From assembly GCA_003707065.3 (NCBI GenBank), contig PPXM03000001.1, positions 1,612,001-1,676,000 on the forward strand: 64,000 nt of DNA. The letters run 5' to 3'. A program made the position numbers and the translations under genes. Of this stretch, positions 10,982 through 22,783 are shown one piece after another. Numbering within the stretch: the stretch's first letter is position 1; each line of letters starts with the position of its first letter. The stretch comes from Trigonopsis variabilis. Taxonomy: Eukaryota > Ascomycota > Trigonopsidomycetes > Trigonopsidales > Trigonopsidaceae. A model generated the notes under the pieces. The model was given only the letters and a program-made list of their open reading frames with translations, was not told where the DNA came from and made no database searches.

Positions 10982-12723
10982 CTAAGCATCGATGAGGTTT
11001 TCCTCCGTATTGTCTGCTGTGTCTTTGTTGGACGATCTCTGAGGCTTCCGTTCACGAGAATAGAACTCGTTAATGATCTTCTCGGGAATCCGATTCAGAA
11101 GCTCCTTAGGATAGATTCGTAACAAGGACCAAGCAATGTCGAGAGACTCAAAAATCGTTCGCGATTCATAGGCTCCTTGAGTGATGAAGTTATGTTCAAA
11201 CTTATCCAAAAACTCAAGCGATAACTTGTCCTCTTGAGACAGAGCATCTTCACCAACAACAGCCTTCATGGCAGCAGCATCGTTACCAATGGCATACTTG
11301 GCATAGAGCTGATTGGACACATCACCGTGGTCCTTTCGAGTCATACCTTCGCCGATAGCTGACTTCATCAATCGAGAAAGTGAAGGCAAGACATTGATAG
11401 GAGGATAGATACCACGGTTATACAATTGTCGATCGACAAAGATTTGGCCTTCGGTAATGTAACCAGTAAGATCGGGAATAGGGTGGTTGATATCATCGTT
11501 AGGCATAGTCAAGATAGGAATTTGAGTAATGGAACCATTTCTTCCTTCAACCCGACCAGCCCGTTCATAAATAGTAGACAAATCAGTGTACATATAACCA
11601 GGATAACCTCGACGACCTGGGACCTCCTCTCTGGCCGCAGAGACTTCTCGAAGAGCATCAGCATAAGAACTCATGTCTGTGAGAATGGTAAGAACGTGAC
11701 GTTCGGTTTGATAAGCTAGATACTCAGCAGTAGTCAAAGCAAGACGAGGGGTAATGATTCGCTCAATCGTAGGGTCATTGGCCAAGTTCAAGAACAGAGT
11801 GACTCGTTCCAAAGATCCGTTTTCTTCGAAATCTTGTTTGAAGAATCGGCTGGTTTCTAGATTGACACCCATGGCAGCAAACACAATCGAGAAGTTTTCT
11901 TCATGACCATCGTGAACATCCTTGGTAGGACGTTTGACAAGACCGGCCTGACGACAGATTTGAGCAGCAATCTCATTGTGGGGGAGACCAGAGGCCGAGA
12001 AAATGGGGATCTTTTGACCACGAGCAATAGAGTTCATGGTATCAATAGTACTTATACCGGTGGAGATCATCTCTTCGGGATAAATACGAGCATAGGGATT
12101 GATAGGTGAGCCATTAATATCAATAAAATCCTCCGCAAACACCTTGGGACCATTATCGATCGGACGACCAGACCCATCAAAGACACGACCCAAGACGTCT
12201 TCCGAAACAGGAATCTTGAGGTTTTCACCAGTAAACTCAATTCTAGTCTTTTTGACATCAATTCCTGAGGTCCCTTCAAAGACCTGCATGTTAGCTCGGC
12301 CGTCTCCGATGAAAATGTTTAGCTCATACCTGGACAATGGCTCGACTTCCTCGAACCTCAAGCACTTGACCAGCACGGATGGACCCATCGGGTAAAGTGA
12401 GTTCGACGATTTCGTTATATCGAGGGAACTGTGGTTAGCATTCGATATCTTATCAACCAAAGAGTGAACTTACCTTCACCTTATCAAGAATAACCAAAGG
12501 ACCATTAACTCCGGCAACAGTGTTATATCTAAAGCATGAGATTCTTCTTCAATCGTAGTTTGTCGCTTACTTGATGCGAGGATTGACATTGTAATCTCGG
12601 GTGACGGCAGCAGCATTGATAATGGCTGGTCTTAGTTTATTCTCGGCAAACCGTTCACGTTCAATGAACGGAACTATACTGCATACCTGCTTCCTTGGGT
12701 CCAATGCGAGGGTCACCAGCCAT
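10982..12723 (-). CDS. VMA2: V-type proton ATPase subunit B
   Basis: Five exons: 12723-12687, 12625-12571, 12528-12474, 12428-12330 and 12283-10982; 515 residues (yeast Vma2 517). The joined N terminus reads [20 protein letters not shown] then [18 protein letters not shown] and [20 protein letters not shown], matching the family without gaps. Later landmarks include [11 protein letters not shown]-like [22 protein letters not shown] and [15 protein letters not shown]. It is the regulatory nucleotide-binding subunit of the V1 sector, which with subunit A drives proton pumping into vacuoles and endosomes. The four introns are 61, 42, 45 and 46 nt and all lie in the first ~80 codons. The C terminus is short and acidic. 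The upstream 626 bp is shared with the divergent cyclin gene. Confidence 0.96.
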
Positions 12724-13349
12724 GATGTCTTGGATTCAATTGTAAGGCAAGAGAAGCACAGGCCCTACTAAAGTGCGGCCTCTCAGATCTCCTTGACAAC
12801 GAACTGACCTGTCGTTAGGTCTAGGAACTGAAGACCTCTAAATTTATCTTTGTTCGATGGTCTAGAGCATGAAAATCTATGTATTACATTCATTTATGTG
12901 AATTGAAAGAGAAATGGGATATAAAGTGATTCCAACGGCAATAGTTGTCAAAATGTGACCGTGTGTGACCGTGTTCTGGTTAACACGTATCATCAGGGTC
13001 CAATTGCTATTACATATAATGGCTACCATTATAGATGAGAGGGCTGAGATCAATCTCCATGAAGGGTAGGAAGTAGGAAGAACCATGGCTCCCACTTATA
13101 ATAAGGCATAATAAATCCTCGACACCCCTACTGGCAAGCCACTCCGATAGTTCATCGGTAAGAAGAAAATGAATTGGCTCTAACCATATTATTTTCTCAG
13201 ACGGAGCTTTTCTCCCGTTGTTTGCAACAGATTAATTAGTGATGTGAGTATGAGGTAAGTGGAGGCGTCATGAAGATGCTTGTTACCACTCAGCTCGAGT
13301 TGTCCCACTTCCAACTCATTACACCACCCAAAGAGCATTCTCGCCCAGA
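12724..13349. other. Divergent intergenic region between VMA2 and the cyclin gene
   Basis: Probably contains both promoters. No small gene or RNA is recognisable. Confidence 0.5.
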
Positions 13350-14541
13350 ATGGATCCTCCGCAGAGGGAACTTGCCGGTGTTGAGGCGACGACACCATTG
13401 GTTGGAAATACCCCATTTAAAGCATACGATGGGGTTAATGAAAGAACGAGCCAGCCATATTCAAGGGAGCAGCAGCCCAAGTTGCAATGGTCTGGAGGAT
13501 CAGGATGCGAACCTATGGCCCAGGATAGTGCAACAGAGGAGCATGAGGAACTACGGAGTGGTGATAAACCAGGGGAAGTTATAAATAAAGAGGAACTGCC
13601 GTGGAAAGAAGATCCAAGTCTGCCTGTTTATAAGCCTCGATTGATCCAACAACCTAACGCGAGTCAGGGATCTATATACATTTATTCCCCGGATGGAACT
13701 AGACATTTAGATCTCCTGAATTGTCCTGTACAAGATTTACTTATAATGATGGCCAGTCTCCTTGAAAAGATTATTCGTTCTAATGATGCTTTCCACAGCA
13801 CCTATCACGTGGGCGCGTTGGGCGGTCTAAGTCGAGGACACAATCACGTGGACAGAGACCTATCTGCATCGGCCATCAAAGATCACGGCCATGGTCAAGG
13901 TGGGAACCCTAATAAAATCATTTTAAAACGAACATCCTTTGAGCGGTCGTTGACTGCTAATGTCCTTGCGTTTCACGGCCGAAATGTCCCAGCCATAACA
14001 TTACACCAATACTTTCAACGAATAATCCGCTATTGTCCTGCTACTAACGAAGTCTTTCTTTCCTTACTCATATATTTTGATCGCATTGCCCAAAAAGCAA
14101 ATAACGTCAATCTTCGAAGAAAGCATTCCACGCCTCCTCCTTCGTCAGAAAGCCCCAACCAAGGGGAAGAAGAGCTGATTCCATTTGTAATGGATAGCTA
14201 TAATATTCACCGGCTCGTTATTGCCGGTCTAACCGTGTCTTCAAAGTTTTTTAGTGACGTTTTTTATAAAAACTCTCGTTACGCAAAGGTGAGCAAGTTG
14301 TTGACGACGCGGTTCTAACAATACTTAGGTTGGAGGATTGCCTCTTGAAGAGCTCAATCATCTAGAATTGCAGTTTTTGGAGTTGAGTGATTTCGAATTA
14401 GCAATCTCTCTGGAAGAGCTGCAACGGTATGGAGATCTACTACTACGGTTCTGGGAACAAGAAACCAAACTCGCAGGTATACCGATCTCTGGAGCCAGCG
14501 ATGTACCTAAAACAGGCGATCTCCCAGTTCAATATTGTTAG
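13350..14541 (+). CDS. Pho80/Pcl-type cyclin
   Basis: Two exons, 13350-14288 and 14329-14541, split by a 40-nt intron (GTGAGCAA ... CTAACAATACTTAG); 383 residues. The first ~195 residues are variable and hydrophilic. From about 195 to 350 lies a Pho80-like cyclin box: the HQYFQRIIRYCP region, FLSLLIYFDRIA, then NIHRLVIAGLTVSSKFFSDVFYKNSRYAKVGG and LNHLELQFLELSDFELAI, the last joined across the intron. Such cyclins bind Pho85-class kinases and act in phosphate, glycogen or cell-cycle signalling. Which Pho85 cyclin it corresponds to cannot be decided here. Confidence 0.88.
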
Positions 14542-15061
14542 GTATCCGTTTAGTTGTCTAAACAGAAGTTTTTATGGGTTTTGTCTAATAGAGAGTTTTG
14601 TGTGCGTTTTCTTTTTTCATGACTTTGAAGGACTATTTATATTTTGATCTCGGCCTTGCAAAACTCCTTGATCCGGCGTTTCTGTGTATTTAATGGTGTA
14701 CCCATCAACCGGAGCGGCCCCAGCTCTGTCTTTTTGTCTACCCCCATGTTGCATACTTTTAAGTCGACAAGTCTAATGTCTAAATATAAACCTAATGGTT
14801 GATATAAAAATATTACGTGGTAGCGCTCACTGACAATGCCAGCGTTCTTGGTATCTTGCTCTCCATTCGTAATGCGCCGAACATCCTTGAAATCGCATCC
14901 ATGACTTCTTGCTACGTACAATCACCTTGACAAGCATAATCCAACATACAACTCATATACACAGTGATCTTGCACATTGACAGCGCTCACTGGGCACCTT
15001 TTCTTCGCACCCACCTCAACGATAATGCACAACCCACCAAATTTTTTGAATGTAGGTGTTT
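14542..15061. other. Intergenic region
   Basis: Between the cyclin and RPS28 3' ends. A 94-codon minus-strand open frame (14637-14921) is present but has no recognisable family, no intron that would improve it, and lies in the terminator region of both genes; I do not call it a gene. Confidence 0.45.
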
Positions 15062-15470
15062 TTAACGTAAGCGACGAGCCTCGCGTTCGGATTCGAGCAA
15101 GCAGAGAATGTCATTCTCACGGACGGGTCCCTTGACGTTTCGAATAATGCTTCGGCTTTGATCATCCATGAATTGGACTCGGACCTGGGTCACAGAACCA
15201 CGGGAGCCAGTTCGGCCAAGGACCTTAATCACTCGAGCAAGTTTAACAGGAGTCTTATTATCCTGTTTGTTAGTTTATTCTCTTCCATATTATCTGCTAT
15301 TTGCTCGGTTCTCTCTCCCATACAGATATTTCGCGAATCCCACCGATCTCGAGAGCATGGAGGTTTACTCTTGTCGATCCTTTTCCTCATCAAATATAAA
15401 TAATGTGTCGAGAAAGCGATATGAACGAATAGTTGTCGATTGAACGCGAGCTTCTTGCACGACTTACCAT
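15062..15470 (-). CDS. RPS28: 40S ribosomal protein eS28
   Basis: Exon 1 contributes only the start codon (15470-15468), directly followed by GTAAGTC. Exon 2 (15262-15062) supplies the remaining 66 residues, from [20 protein letters not shown] through the conserved [20 protein letters not shown] to ARRLR. The total of 67 residues equals yeast Rps28. eS28 is an OB-fold protein near the mRNA exit channel of the 40S subunit. The 205-nt intron ends ACTAACAAACAG and is several times longer than nearly all others here, as is common for ribosomal protein genes. Because exon 1 is a bare ATG, no ATG-initiated frame exists for this gene and ORF calling misses it. Confidence 0.95.
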
Positions 15471-17539
15471 TTTATTTGCCAAACAGGTGTAGAGTCAAGC
15501 TATGGAAAGTGTGGTATCAAAAGCGTCGGCTAGTTGCAGGGTTTACAGACACAGTCTCACATCACGTGTTTAGAATACCTTGCCCCATAGCAACGAGCGC
15601 TCGTGAGAGCAGCTACGGGACGTAAGCAACCACAGTAACCAGCTTTTATGTGGCTCTTTCATAGCATCATATCACTTATTCGTAGCCTGTTTTCTGCGCA
15701 GGATTTGTTGTGGAGCTTTCGGCTATGTAGTTCGGCCTTCTGTGTCACTAAGTTAGTGATAACATGGCCCAGATAAGGCTAATACTTAACAAGTCTACAA
15801 TGGAAGTAATAGCAATCAGAGAGATGGGAGAAAAAGTATAGATTCCAAGAAGAGAAGAATCTCTCGGATATTCCCCTCACTTGAAGTCCTCTCCAATATT
15901 ATCTACTCAAGATAGTCTTCAGAGCACAGAAATATTCTCTTCAATATGAGACAATCATTACCAATAATACCCATTAAAGCCCATAAACGAGCAAGTTGCT
16001 TTGAAATTGATTGAAAATGTGATTCGCGTCCAAGTAATTTTTTTTTTATCGACCATTTCTGAAGATCTACGTGTCTATTCCCTAAGATAGTCTTGAATTA
16101 CGACCAGAGCTAAGATAACTCGGACAAGAGGTATGATTTAGGTCCAAGACTCTATTATTGAGAGATTTATCCAAGAGATTATTAAGACTTCAATCAGTTT
16201 TGCTGAGGGTTGTGAAGGCCAGTGACGTAGAGATATGTGAATCGGTAACTATAGTTCCTATTTGGGAATTAATTGGTATCCACTTTCAATCTTCTAAGGA
16301 ATACTTTTACTTTCTGTTGCTTACATGGTGGAAAAACCCCACAAGAAAGTGTCATCATCTAGACGTATTATGGTTGCTCTCATGGACTTGAGCTCACCTT
16401 GGAGTACTTACACTCGAAGGCAATAAACAGACAGTGTATTTTCCTTTCCTAGATACCTCATCATATTGCTTGTGCAATGTATGATCGCTTCTTCAAGCGC
16501 CGTTATACAACGTTCTACGCCGTCAGTGCGATATCCAACATTTTCTTACATTCAAGATCAGACATATGTCATGTAAGTCTCGGTGCTTGTTTTCAGATAC
16601 ATAGCTCTTTCTAGAGTACATTCAATACCTTTTCAAAAGAGTCAGAGCCACGATACGCCATACCAATGTATCATCACTTGTTATAACGTGATTCAGTCAG
16701 GAGTAATGGATGTTCCATTTATTCAAAGCAGACATACCTGGCGGGCATGTTTGTGGATAAGGCCGACTTAGTCACAGTATATAGAAAAGCCAGATAACAT
16801 TGAGTTCTTGATTGATGTAGTCTTTGATGCTGAAGCAAGTCCCTCTTTAGGTGTCTGAACAGATCAACTGTCGCCAAACAGAACTTGGTATGGCGATGTC
16901 GGGATTTTTAATTGCCTGCAGGAATGGGAAGCTTCTGACAGATTAGAATATTTATCTCGAATGTGCAGAACTCGACTCGAGACATTTTTCTCAATACAAT
17001 ATAGAGGTCTCCGCGTAAGGATCAACCATTGGAAGGACCGGAACATTTTTCCTGAGCTCTGTTCTCATCATATCATTAGCTTGGCTAGAATCCAAGCTCT
17101 CTCATACATCTCCAGCGATATTCATAACGTTTTCTAACCTACCCTTTAATTGCCGAAACCTCGAAAATTTCCAGCAATATTAGGATATTCTAGAAAACTA
17201 GCCATATGGATAGCTTACAGGTCTTAAAACAAAGTCCTAGTGAGACTATTGTGAGCGACAGTAGTTCACAAAGGCATCTCAAGTGACATCTTTGATGGAA
17301 CAACAGAAGCTGTTATATTGTTATTTATAGCTTTTTAGTCTGCCTAGAATTCTAAAACTCGTGAAGCAGAAAGCAGTATCCTGTGCCATCTAACAAACTC
17401 ATCTCAATCTGCCCTGCTTACGTCGCGGTCACTAGCTCGGGAGTTACCTTACTCACGTGCCTCCAATCACGTGCCTATTGTAACGCAATGAAAAATTCCG
17501 ATTAGCTTGATTCTCGGTGAGTAACCAAACTAATTGAAG
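15471..17539. other. Gene-poor 2-kb region between RPS28 and HIS1
   Basis: AT-rich, no open frame over about 80 codons, and no tRNA, rRNA, transposon or tandem repeat recognisable. The left end should hold the RPS28 promoter and the right end the HIS1 promoter, including the paired CACGTG sites. A non-coding RNA cannot be excluded. Confidence 0.45.
17454..17473. promoter_or_regulatory. Paired CACGTG E-boxes upstream of HIS1
   Basis: CACGTG occurs at 17454-17459 and again at 17468-17473, 14 bp apart start to start and about 70 bp before the HIS1 ATG, both followed by CC. A bHLH factor (Cbf1 or Pho4 type) is the natural candidate; this is inference from the consensus. Confidence 0.4.
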
Positions 17540-18604
17540 ATGGATTTGGTCAACCATTTGAACGATAGATTACTATTTGCTGTTCCCAAGAGTAAGTTTC
17601 GCCTGGAATGAAGTGTTGTGCAAGAGCTGTTGAACGTTCGGCCAAGACCGAGCTAATAGTGACGGTGCTTTTCATAACACATGGCTTGTGGACTTTACTG
17701 ACTGTATTCCTTAGAGGGACGGCTTCACGAGCGATGTATTGAACTGCTTCAGGGCTCCGATATCCGGTTTCATCGTCACAACCGTCTTGATATAGCTCTC
17801 TCGACATCTTTACCAATTGCGTTGATTTTCCTTCCGGCCAGCGATATTCCTCGATTTGTGGGCGAGGGTCGAGTTAGCCTTGGTATAACTGGGCACGATC
17901 AAGTAGTCGAATCAGGTGCAGATGTTGAACAACTCTTTGATCTCGGATTTGGTAACTGCAAGATGCAGATCCAAGTTCCCCAGGACGGTCCGTTTAAGGA
18001 TCCTCAAGATTTGGTCGGCAAAAACATTGTTACATCGTTTACTTCTCTCACAGAGGAATATTTTGCTAAGCTCGAGGGTGTTGATCTAAGTAAAGGAGAG
18101 AAGATAGCCACAAAGATCAAGTTTGTTAGCGGCAGCGTTGAAGCTGCCTGTGCTTTGGGAGTTGCTGATGGAGTGGTCGATTTAGTTGGTAAGATAAATG
18201 ATCTCATGTTGATGTGTTTCTAACCTACAGAATCCGGTGAGACTATGCGAGCCGCTGGACTCAAAGCCATTGGAACCATCCTTAGCACCTCGGCCGTGCT
18301 GATTGCTTCCAAGAGACCTACTCATCCTGATCTAGTCAAGTTGATCACTTCCCGAGTCGAAGGCTTCTTGACTGCGCAAAAGTACGTCTTGTGCAACTAT
18401 AATGCCCCTCGGGCACAGCTGCCTGCGCTACTCAAGATCACTCCCGGACGACGAGCCGCTACTGTGTCTGCGTTGGATGAAGAAGGATGGATTGCAGTGT
18501 CAGCTATGGTTGAAGCTAAAGATGTTGCAGAGAAGATGGATCAACTCAAGACATTGGGTGCTGAAGATATTATCGTCTTCAGTATAAAGAACTGTCGAGC
18601 GTGA
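17540..18604 (+). CDS. HIS1: ATP phosphoribosyltransferase, first step of histidine synthesis
   Basis: Three exons, 17540-17591, 17715-18188 and 18231-18604; 299 residues (yeast His1 297). Exon 1 encodes MDLVNHLNDRLLFAVPK and the join gives PKKGRLHERCIELLQGSDI, the family N terminus. The catalytic domain continues with FLPASDIPRFVGEGRVSLGI and a PRPP-binding region around EAACALGVADGVVDLVESGE, the latter completed across the second intron. The C-terminal ACT-like regulatory domain, which binds histidine for feedback inhibition, covers about 215-299 and includes ITPGRRAATVSAL. The reaction joins ATP and PRPP to phosphoribosyl-ATP. The first intron (123 nt) is longer than most here; the second (42 nt) ends CTAACCTACAG. 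Confidence 0.95.
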
Positions 18605-18787
18605 GTTGGGGGTGCGAGTTGTATGGGACGAGATGTTAGTTAATAGAATAGATCAGACATTAAGCTATTGATATATTAGTACAGATAAACGTCAAACTTG
18701 TGGGACCACCAAAGTATAAAAACTCCATTAAATTAGTCATCAGTCGTATCGTCACTGCCACGGGCATGTTAGCAAACAAATACCAAA

Positions 18788-19715
18788 TCATAGGATACGT
18801 GTCAACACACGAGTAAATGGGTTTCGTGATGCCGAAAGAACAGTCTTTGATCCAATGACAGGTGGGTCGTATCTCTTGGACCGATCAATCAGCTGCCATA
18901 TTACATGCAAAAGCCGTTTTCGCCCGTCGATATCATTCAGATTGACACGCATGATATTCTGGAGAGGCTCAAAATCCTCTTGCCTGTTCTCATCGTTGGG
19001 AAGATGCTTCTCAATCTGGTCAAGCAGCCAGCTGCTAAGAATACATACAGCTACTCCGCATTCGTAGCTGTCTCGCTGCTGAGGAGTTTCACATTCGACA
19101 TATTCCAGCATCCTCTGGTTTCCTAGTTCCAATGATAGCAGTCTTTCAATCTTGCCTGTGATCTTCCTCGCAAGATCAGCGTTGGTGCCCCGGACAGTAT
19201 CATAATGGAAACTCTTTTGACGCACGACGTCCACAACCAACAAGGACCAATGAAAACCACCCTCAGCAACATCAAGCTGAGTATTGTCATTGACTGGCAT
19301 GAATATGAATTTCGCCTTGTTCAAAGGCGGTAAAGCTGACCGAAGGTCATCGACTTGTTCAGTCTGGGCCAGCAGAAAGACAATGCTAGGACGAAGCAAG
19401 ATGATTTCCTCGCTTGAATATACACTAGTAGAGGCACCTATCACCGTTTGCTCCAAGTACTCATACCAAAAACTCAAGTTATTATCATTCAGCCAGTTTC
19501 GGGGCCGCAGACAGTACAGATCCTGAGCTTGGTTAGTCGGATAATAAAATAAATCTTTATCCATATTCACTTACTCCTTTGTATACAGTTGCATCATGAT
19601 CTAGCGCCAGTTAGTCTCATCCTTTGTTGAAGCTGTCCAAGCCTTACTCACATTTAAGCACCGCATCTCCCTCATCTTCCCAGCCAGTCGCTCCCTTCAA
19701 CCGGAACTTTTTCAT
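18788..19715 (-). CDS. DEN1: NEDP1/SENP8-type deneddylase (Ulp1-family cysteine protease)
   Basis: Three exons, 19715-19652, 19600-19575 and 19522-18788; 274 residues. The joined N terminus reads LKYHDATVYKGDLYCLRPRN and leads into WLNDNNLSFWYEYLE, the typical NEDP1 entry. Catalytic residues are H121 (GGFHWSLLVV), D138 (HYDTVRGTN), Q179 and C185 (QQRDSYECG), with the six-residue Gln-to-Cys spacing of SENP8. The enzyme should remove Nedd8/Rub1 from conjugates or process its precursor. Fission yeast and filamentous fungi have such genes; budding yeast relies on Yuh1. Introns are 51 and 52 nt with GACTAAC branch sites. An in-frame Met inside the second intron can mislead start calling. Confidence 0.88.
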
Positions 19716-20628
19716 CAAACAGATTCAACCAGAGAAAAGCAAACTGTAGGGGTTGAATAAAGGGGTCGAGGCTGGGTGAGAGAAATTTACAGTTAGTGAC
19801 GTCGTCTTTGTGTGCGGCTGGGCCTGTGGACTCGACCCAGAAAACTAACACACCCACGCCATGGTCCTGATCTATCGTTCTATCTAAATGTGTGCTTGTT
19901 TTCGTGTTCCGGCCCGCTATGGAAAAGGCCTCCTTTTTGCCTGAAAATGCCAAAAGTAAGACTTACTTCTGACAGCGTTGATGGCGGCAGACTTACGTAC
20001 GAGTTGAAGAAATTTGGACATAAGCCTGACTATTCGGTACTCAAAGCCTGTGTAGATTAGGTTGGTCATGCAAAACCATGATAACCATGCCAAGTCGTGA
20101 GAATGTCTAATAGGCCCAATCTAGACATTTCAGAGCTGTAGGGGCGGTGTCACAACCTATTTCTCTGAATTCGGTCAAGCCCAGCAGACGTCATTTATAC
20201 CAGACTCTTGTAGTAGGTTATTAGATTTGTCATAGCGTCATCCTATCGTGCCGTCAAGGAAGAGGGGGATCACTTCCACTGGTTTACCTTGTGAGAACGA
20301 TGAGCTTACTTTTGACATGACTCATTATGCTCCCAAGTAGTCATTGTTTGCCGATCAAGGAGCTGATCTCAATGTGAGTTAGAGTTTGTACCCTAGTTTT
20401 CTACAGAAAACGTGATATCGTTTTGTATCCACCTTTATTGAGAATTTAAAAGTGTCTGGATCTAAACTTTCTTGACAGTTCTCACATGGGAAAAGGCCTG
20501 GAGGCTAAAGTGATGGACATCAGATGACTTTGTGCATGTCATGACATAATCATGGGCATGCGGGTGAGCCATGAAGACATCCTGTACCCGAGCTTGTCAA
20601 TTGTCTATAGAGATGACTTGCTGGTCAG
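19716..20628. other. Intergenic region between DEN1 and the 589-aa gene
   Basis: Probably a divergent promoter region of about 0.9 kb. A short plus-strand frame at about 19947-20060 (starting MPKVRLTSDSVDGG) is too weak to call. Confidence 0.4.
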
Positions 20629-22541
20629 ATGAACTTCACAACCATCCGTCCTGCTCCAGTTCCAGTATTATCACGCACTATGGCAGAATGTGTCTCTAAT
20701 AAGTTGAATACTTTCCTGAACAATGTCGTGCTAGAAATGAAATACTCACCAAGGTCACGCTTTGACAAGGATCTCAATGAGTTACTCTCCAGGTAAATAT
20801 GAATCCTGTGTCTTATGTTGACGATAGGCCCAAATATGAGGAAATTGTTCGATATCACGATTGGGCGACATCATTAATTAAATCTCCCTATGATCATCAA
20901 ATACAAGTACGGTTCGACTTAATATATTTGATATTAAGACTCTAGGTCCAGCGATTGATTTGTTCTTTCAATCAATTTCTAGAGATTTTGGCAAAAGCGG
21001 CCAGGGTTAGTTTCAATCCCAATATCTTTGGGTTACTCATTGATCTCCTTATCCTTTCTACTCAAATTGATAATGGACAAAGATGCCATCCAAGAGGATC
21101 ATTGATTTTATACGTACGTCGTCCAGAGGTTTTCGTTAACCCTTTAGCGATATTTGCCCTCCCGGGGTACAGCATACGATCAAAAGAATCTCAAATTCTC
21201 AGATTCGCTAAGTCATATCATAATTCAAGTTCTTTCTGTTTCTGTGTCTATGGGATTGAAGTGGAAACTCATTCGCTTACTTAATAAAGTTCTTGATCTT
21301 TTTCCAAGCATCTCTTGCGGGCTCACTCGAACTCTATTCAATAATCAAGTTGCCCTAACAAGGTTCGTTTCTGAAATCTTGTTGGGCAAAGACTTCACCC
21401 TTTTCTGTTATTGGATTGAGTTTATTGGAAAATTATTTGGAGAAAGTGCTTGTGGAAAATGTGATCGCAGACCTTTACGTAGAATGTTCCCAATAAATTC
21501 AGGTGACTATCTCTGGAAAGAATTTCCCATAGGCGTCAAAGCAACAAGCAGTGCCTGCTTAGATTACTTTGTCCTTGTCCGGTGTGAACAGGCTCTCGCT
21601 GGTACGCCTTTGTGAGTTTCAGTCTTAAGTTTGCCGCTAATTCAAGCTCAACATTGAGTCTCTTTAATCTCAAAGATCTTGAATTAACTTGTGATGATTT
21701 ACCTACGCTAAAGTTTAACTGCTGCGATCATGCTCTCCGAGCTCAGATATCTGATGATCGTCTCATCATTTGGATACCGAAGGAACCAATAAATTCGTCT
21801 AATGATGCATCGTTAACTCTAATACCTCTAGAGATTATACTTTCAACGGTACAAGAATTGTCATTGACTAGTGATACCCTCAGTCTCACCCTCGACAGCA
21901 GACCCTCACCCCATAGGTATGTGATTTCTACCACGACCAGAGCGTGGTTGACTGCAAGGGTGTGCATTAAAGTAGTCACAAAAGTTATTGATGAGATATC
22001 GAGAAAGATAGACGGGTGGAGTCTACCGGCGAAACCCGAACGCGCCGCAGTATGTGTAAAACAGAAGTCGTTTCTCTCTTCTGAACAAAATAAAGATATC
22101 CTTGACTATCCAGATCATGAGACTACTCCAGAAGAATCGATGAGATCTTCACAGCCTAGTCTAGTACCTGATAGTATGGCGACATCAGATCACCATTGGG
22201 AAACCATAGATTCTTCGATCTCAATTCCTGATACGCTGAAAATCAAGAAAGATCTTGATTCAGATTGCGAAATCATCACAGACCCACGTGGTCATGACGA
22301 ATTCCTGCTATCGACGATTGCAGAAACTACACCAGAATGCAGACCTAAATCGATATCCTTGCCGCAAAATCAAGATACCAACGTCGCCGGAGAAAAGTGT
22401 TTCCGAGCTAAAAAGCGAAGAAGAAAAAGGATCTGTCCCAGAGAAATAAGAGAGATATTGTCGACAGAGCTATTTGGCAAAAGACCTAGACGTAATACGA
22501 TGAGAAACTCGTCGACACAATTGCCAAGCCTGGAGATATAA
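20629..22541 (+). CDS. Unrecognised 589-aa nuclear-type protein with four tiny introns
   Basis: Five exons joined by frame: 20629-20792, 20828-20906, 20946-21113, 21148-21611 and 21647-22541, with introns of 35, 39, 34 and 35 nt. Residues 1-290 look all-helical and repeat-like (ARM/HEAT character). Residues about 292-420 alternate short hydrophobic strands and end in a helix, as in a PH-like domain. Residues 420-540 are disordered and Ser/Glu/Asp-rich, and the tail is strongly basic (KKRRRKR). Helical N terminus, PH-like module, disordered region and basic tail resemble meiotic axis proteins (Red1/Rec10/SYCP2), but I see no diagnostic motif or C-terminal coiled coil, so this is a hypothesis only. 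The splice and branch signals are weaker than in neighbouring genes. Confidence 0.7.
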
Positions 22542-22783
22542 AGCAACAGTCAGTGAGAGAGAAAACGAAGCAACAAATGCAGTCAAAGTTTACGGATCTC
22601 GATGCACTTTAAAGCTTATGGTCTTGTTGTATTAAGAATAATCATTTTGTTCTAAATTTTCATTTCAATATTTTCCGACTGACTGACATTATCGTAACGA
22701 ACGCATCGTGAGTAGTCCCATGAACTTTGTATTGCGCTTGTAGCGCTGCGACCAAAATTTCTCCCAACGAGACAAGATCAGAA

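Noticed and set aside
14637-14921. 94-codon minus-strand open frame
   Set aside because: No recognisable family, no supporting splice structure, and it lies between two 3' ends; likely chance.
15263-15467. Box C/D snoRNA inside the RPS28 intron
   Set aside because: A TGATGA C-box-like sequence is present, but I found no D box or terminal stem at a suitable position.
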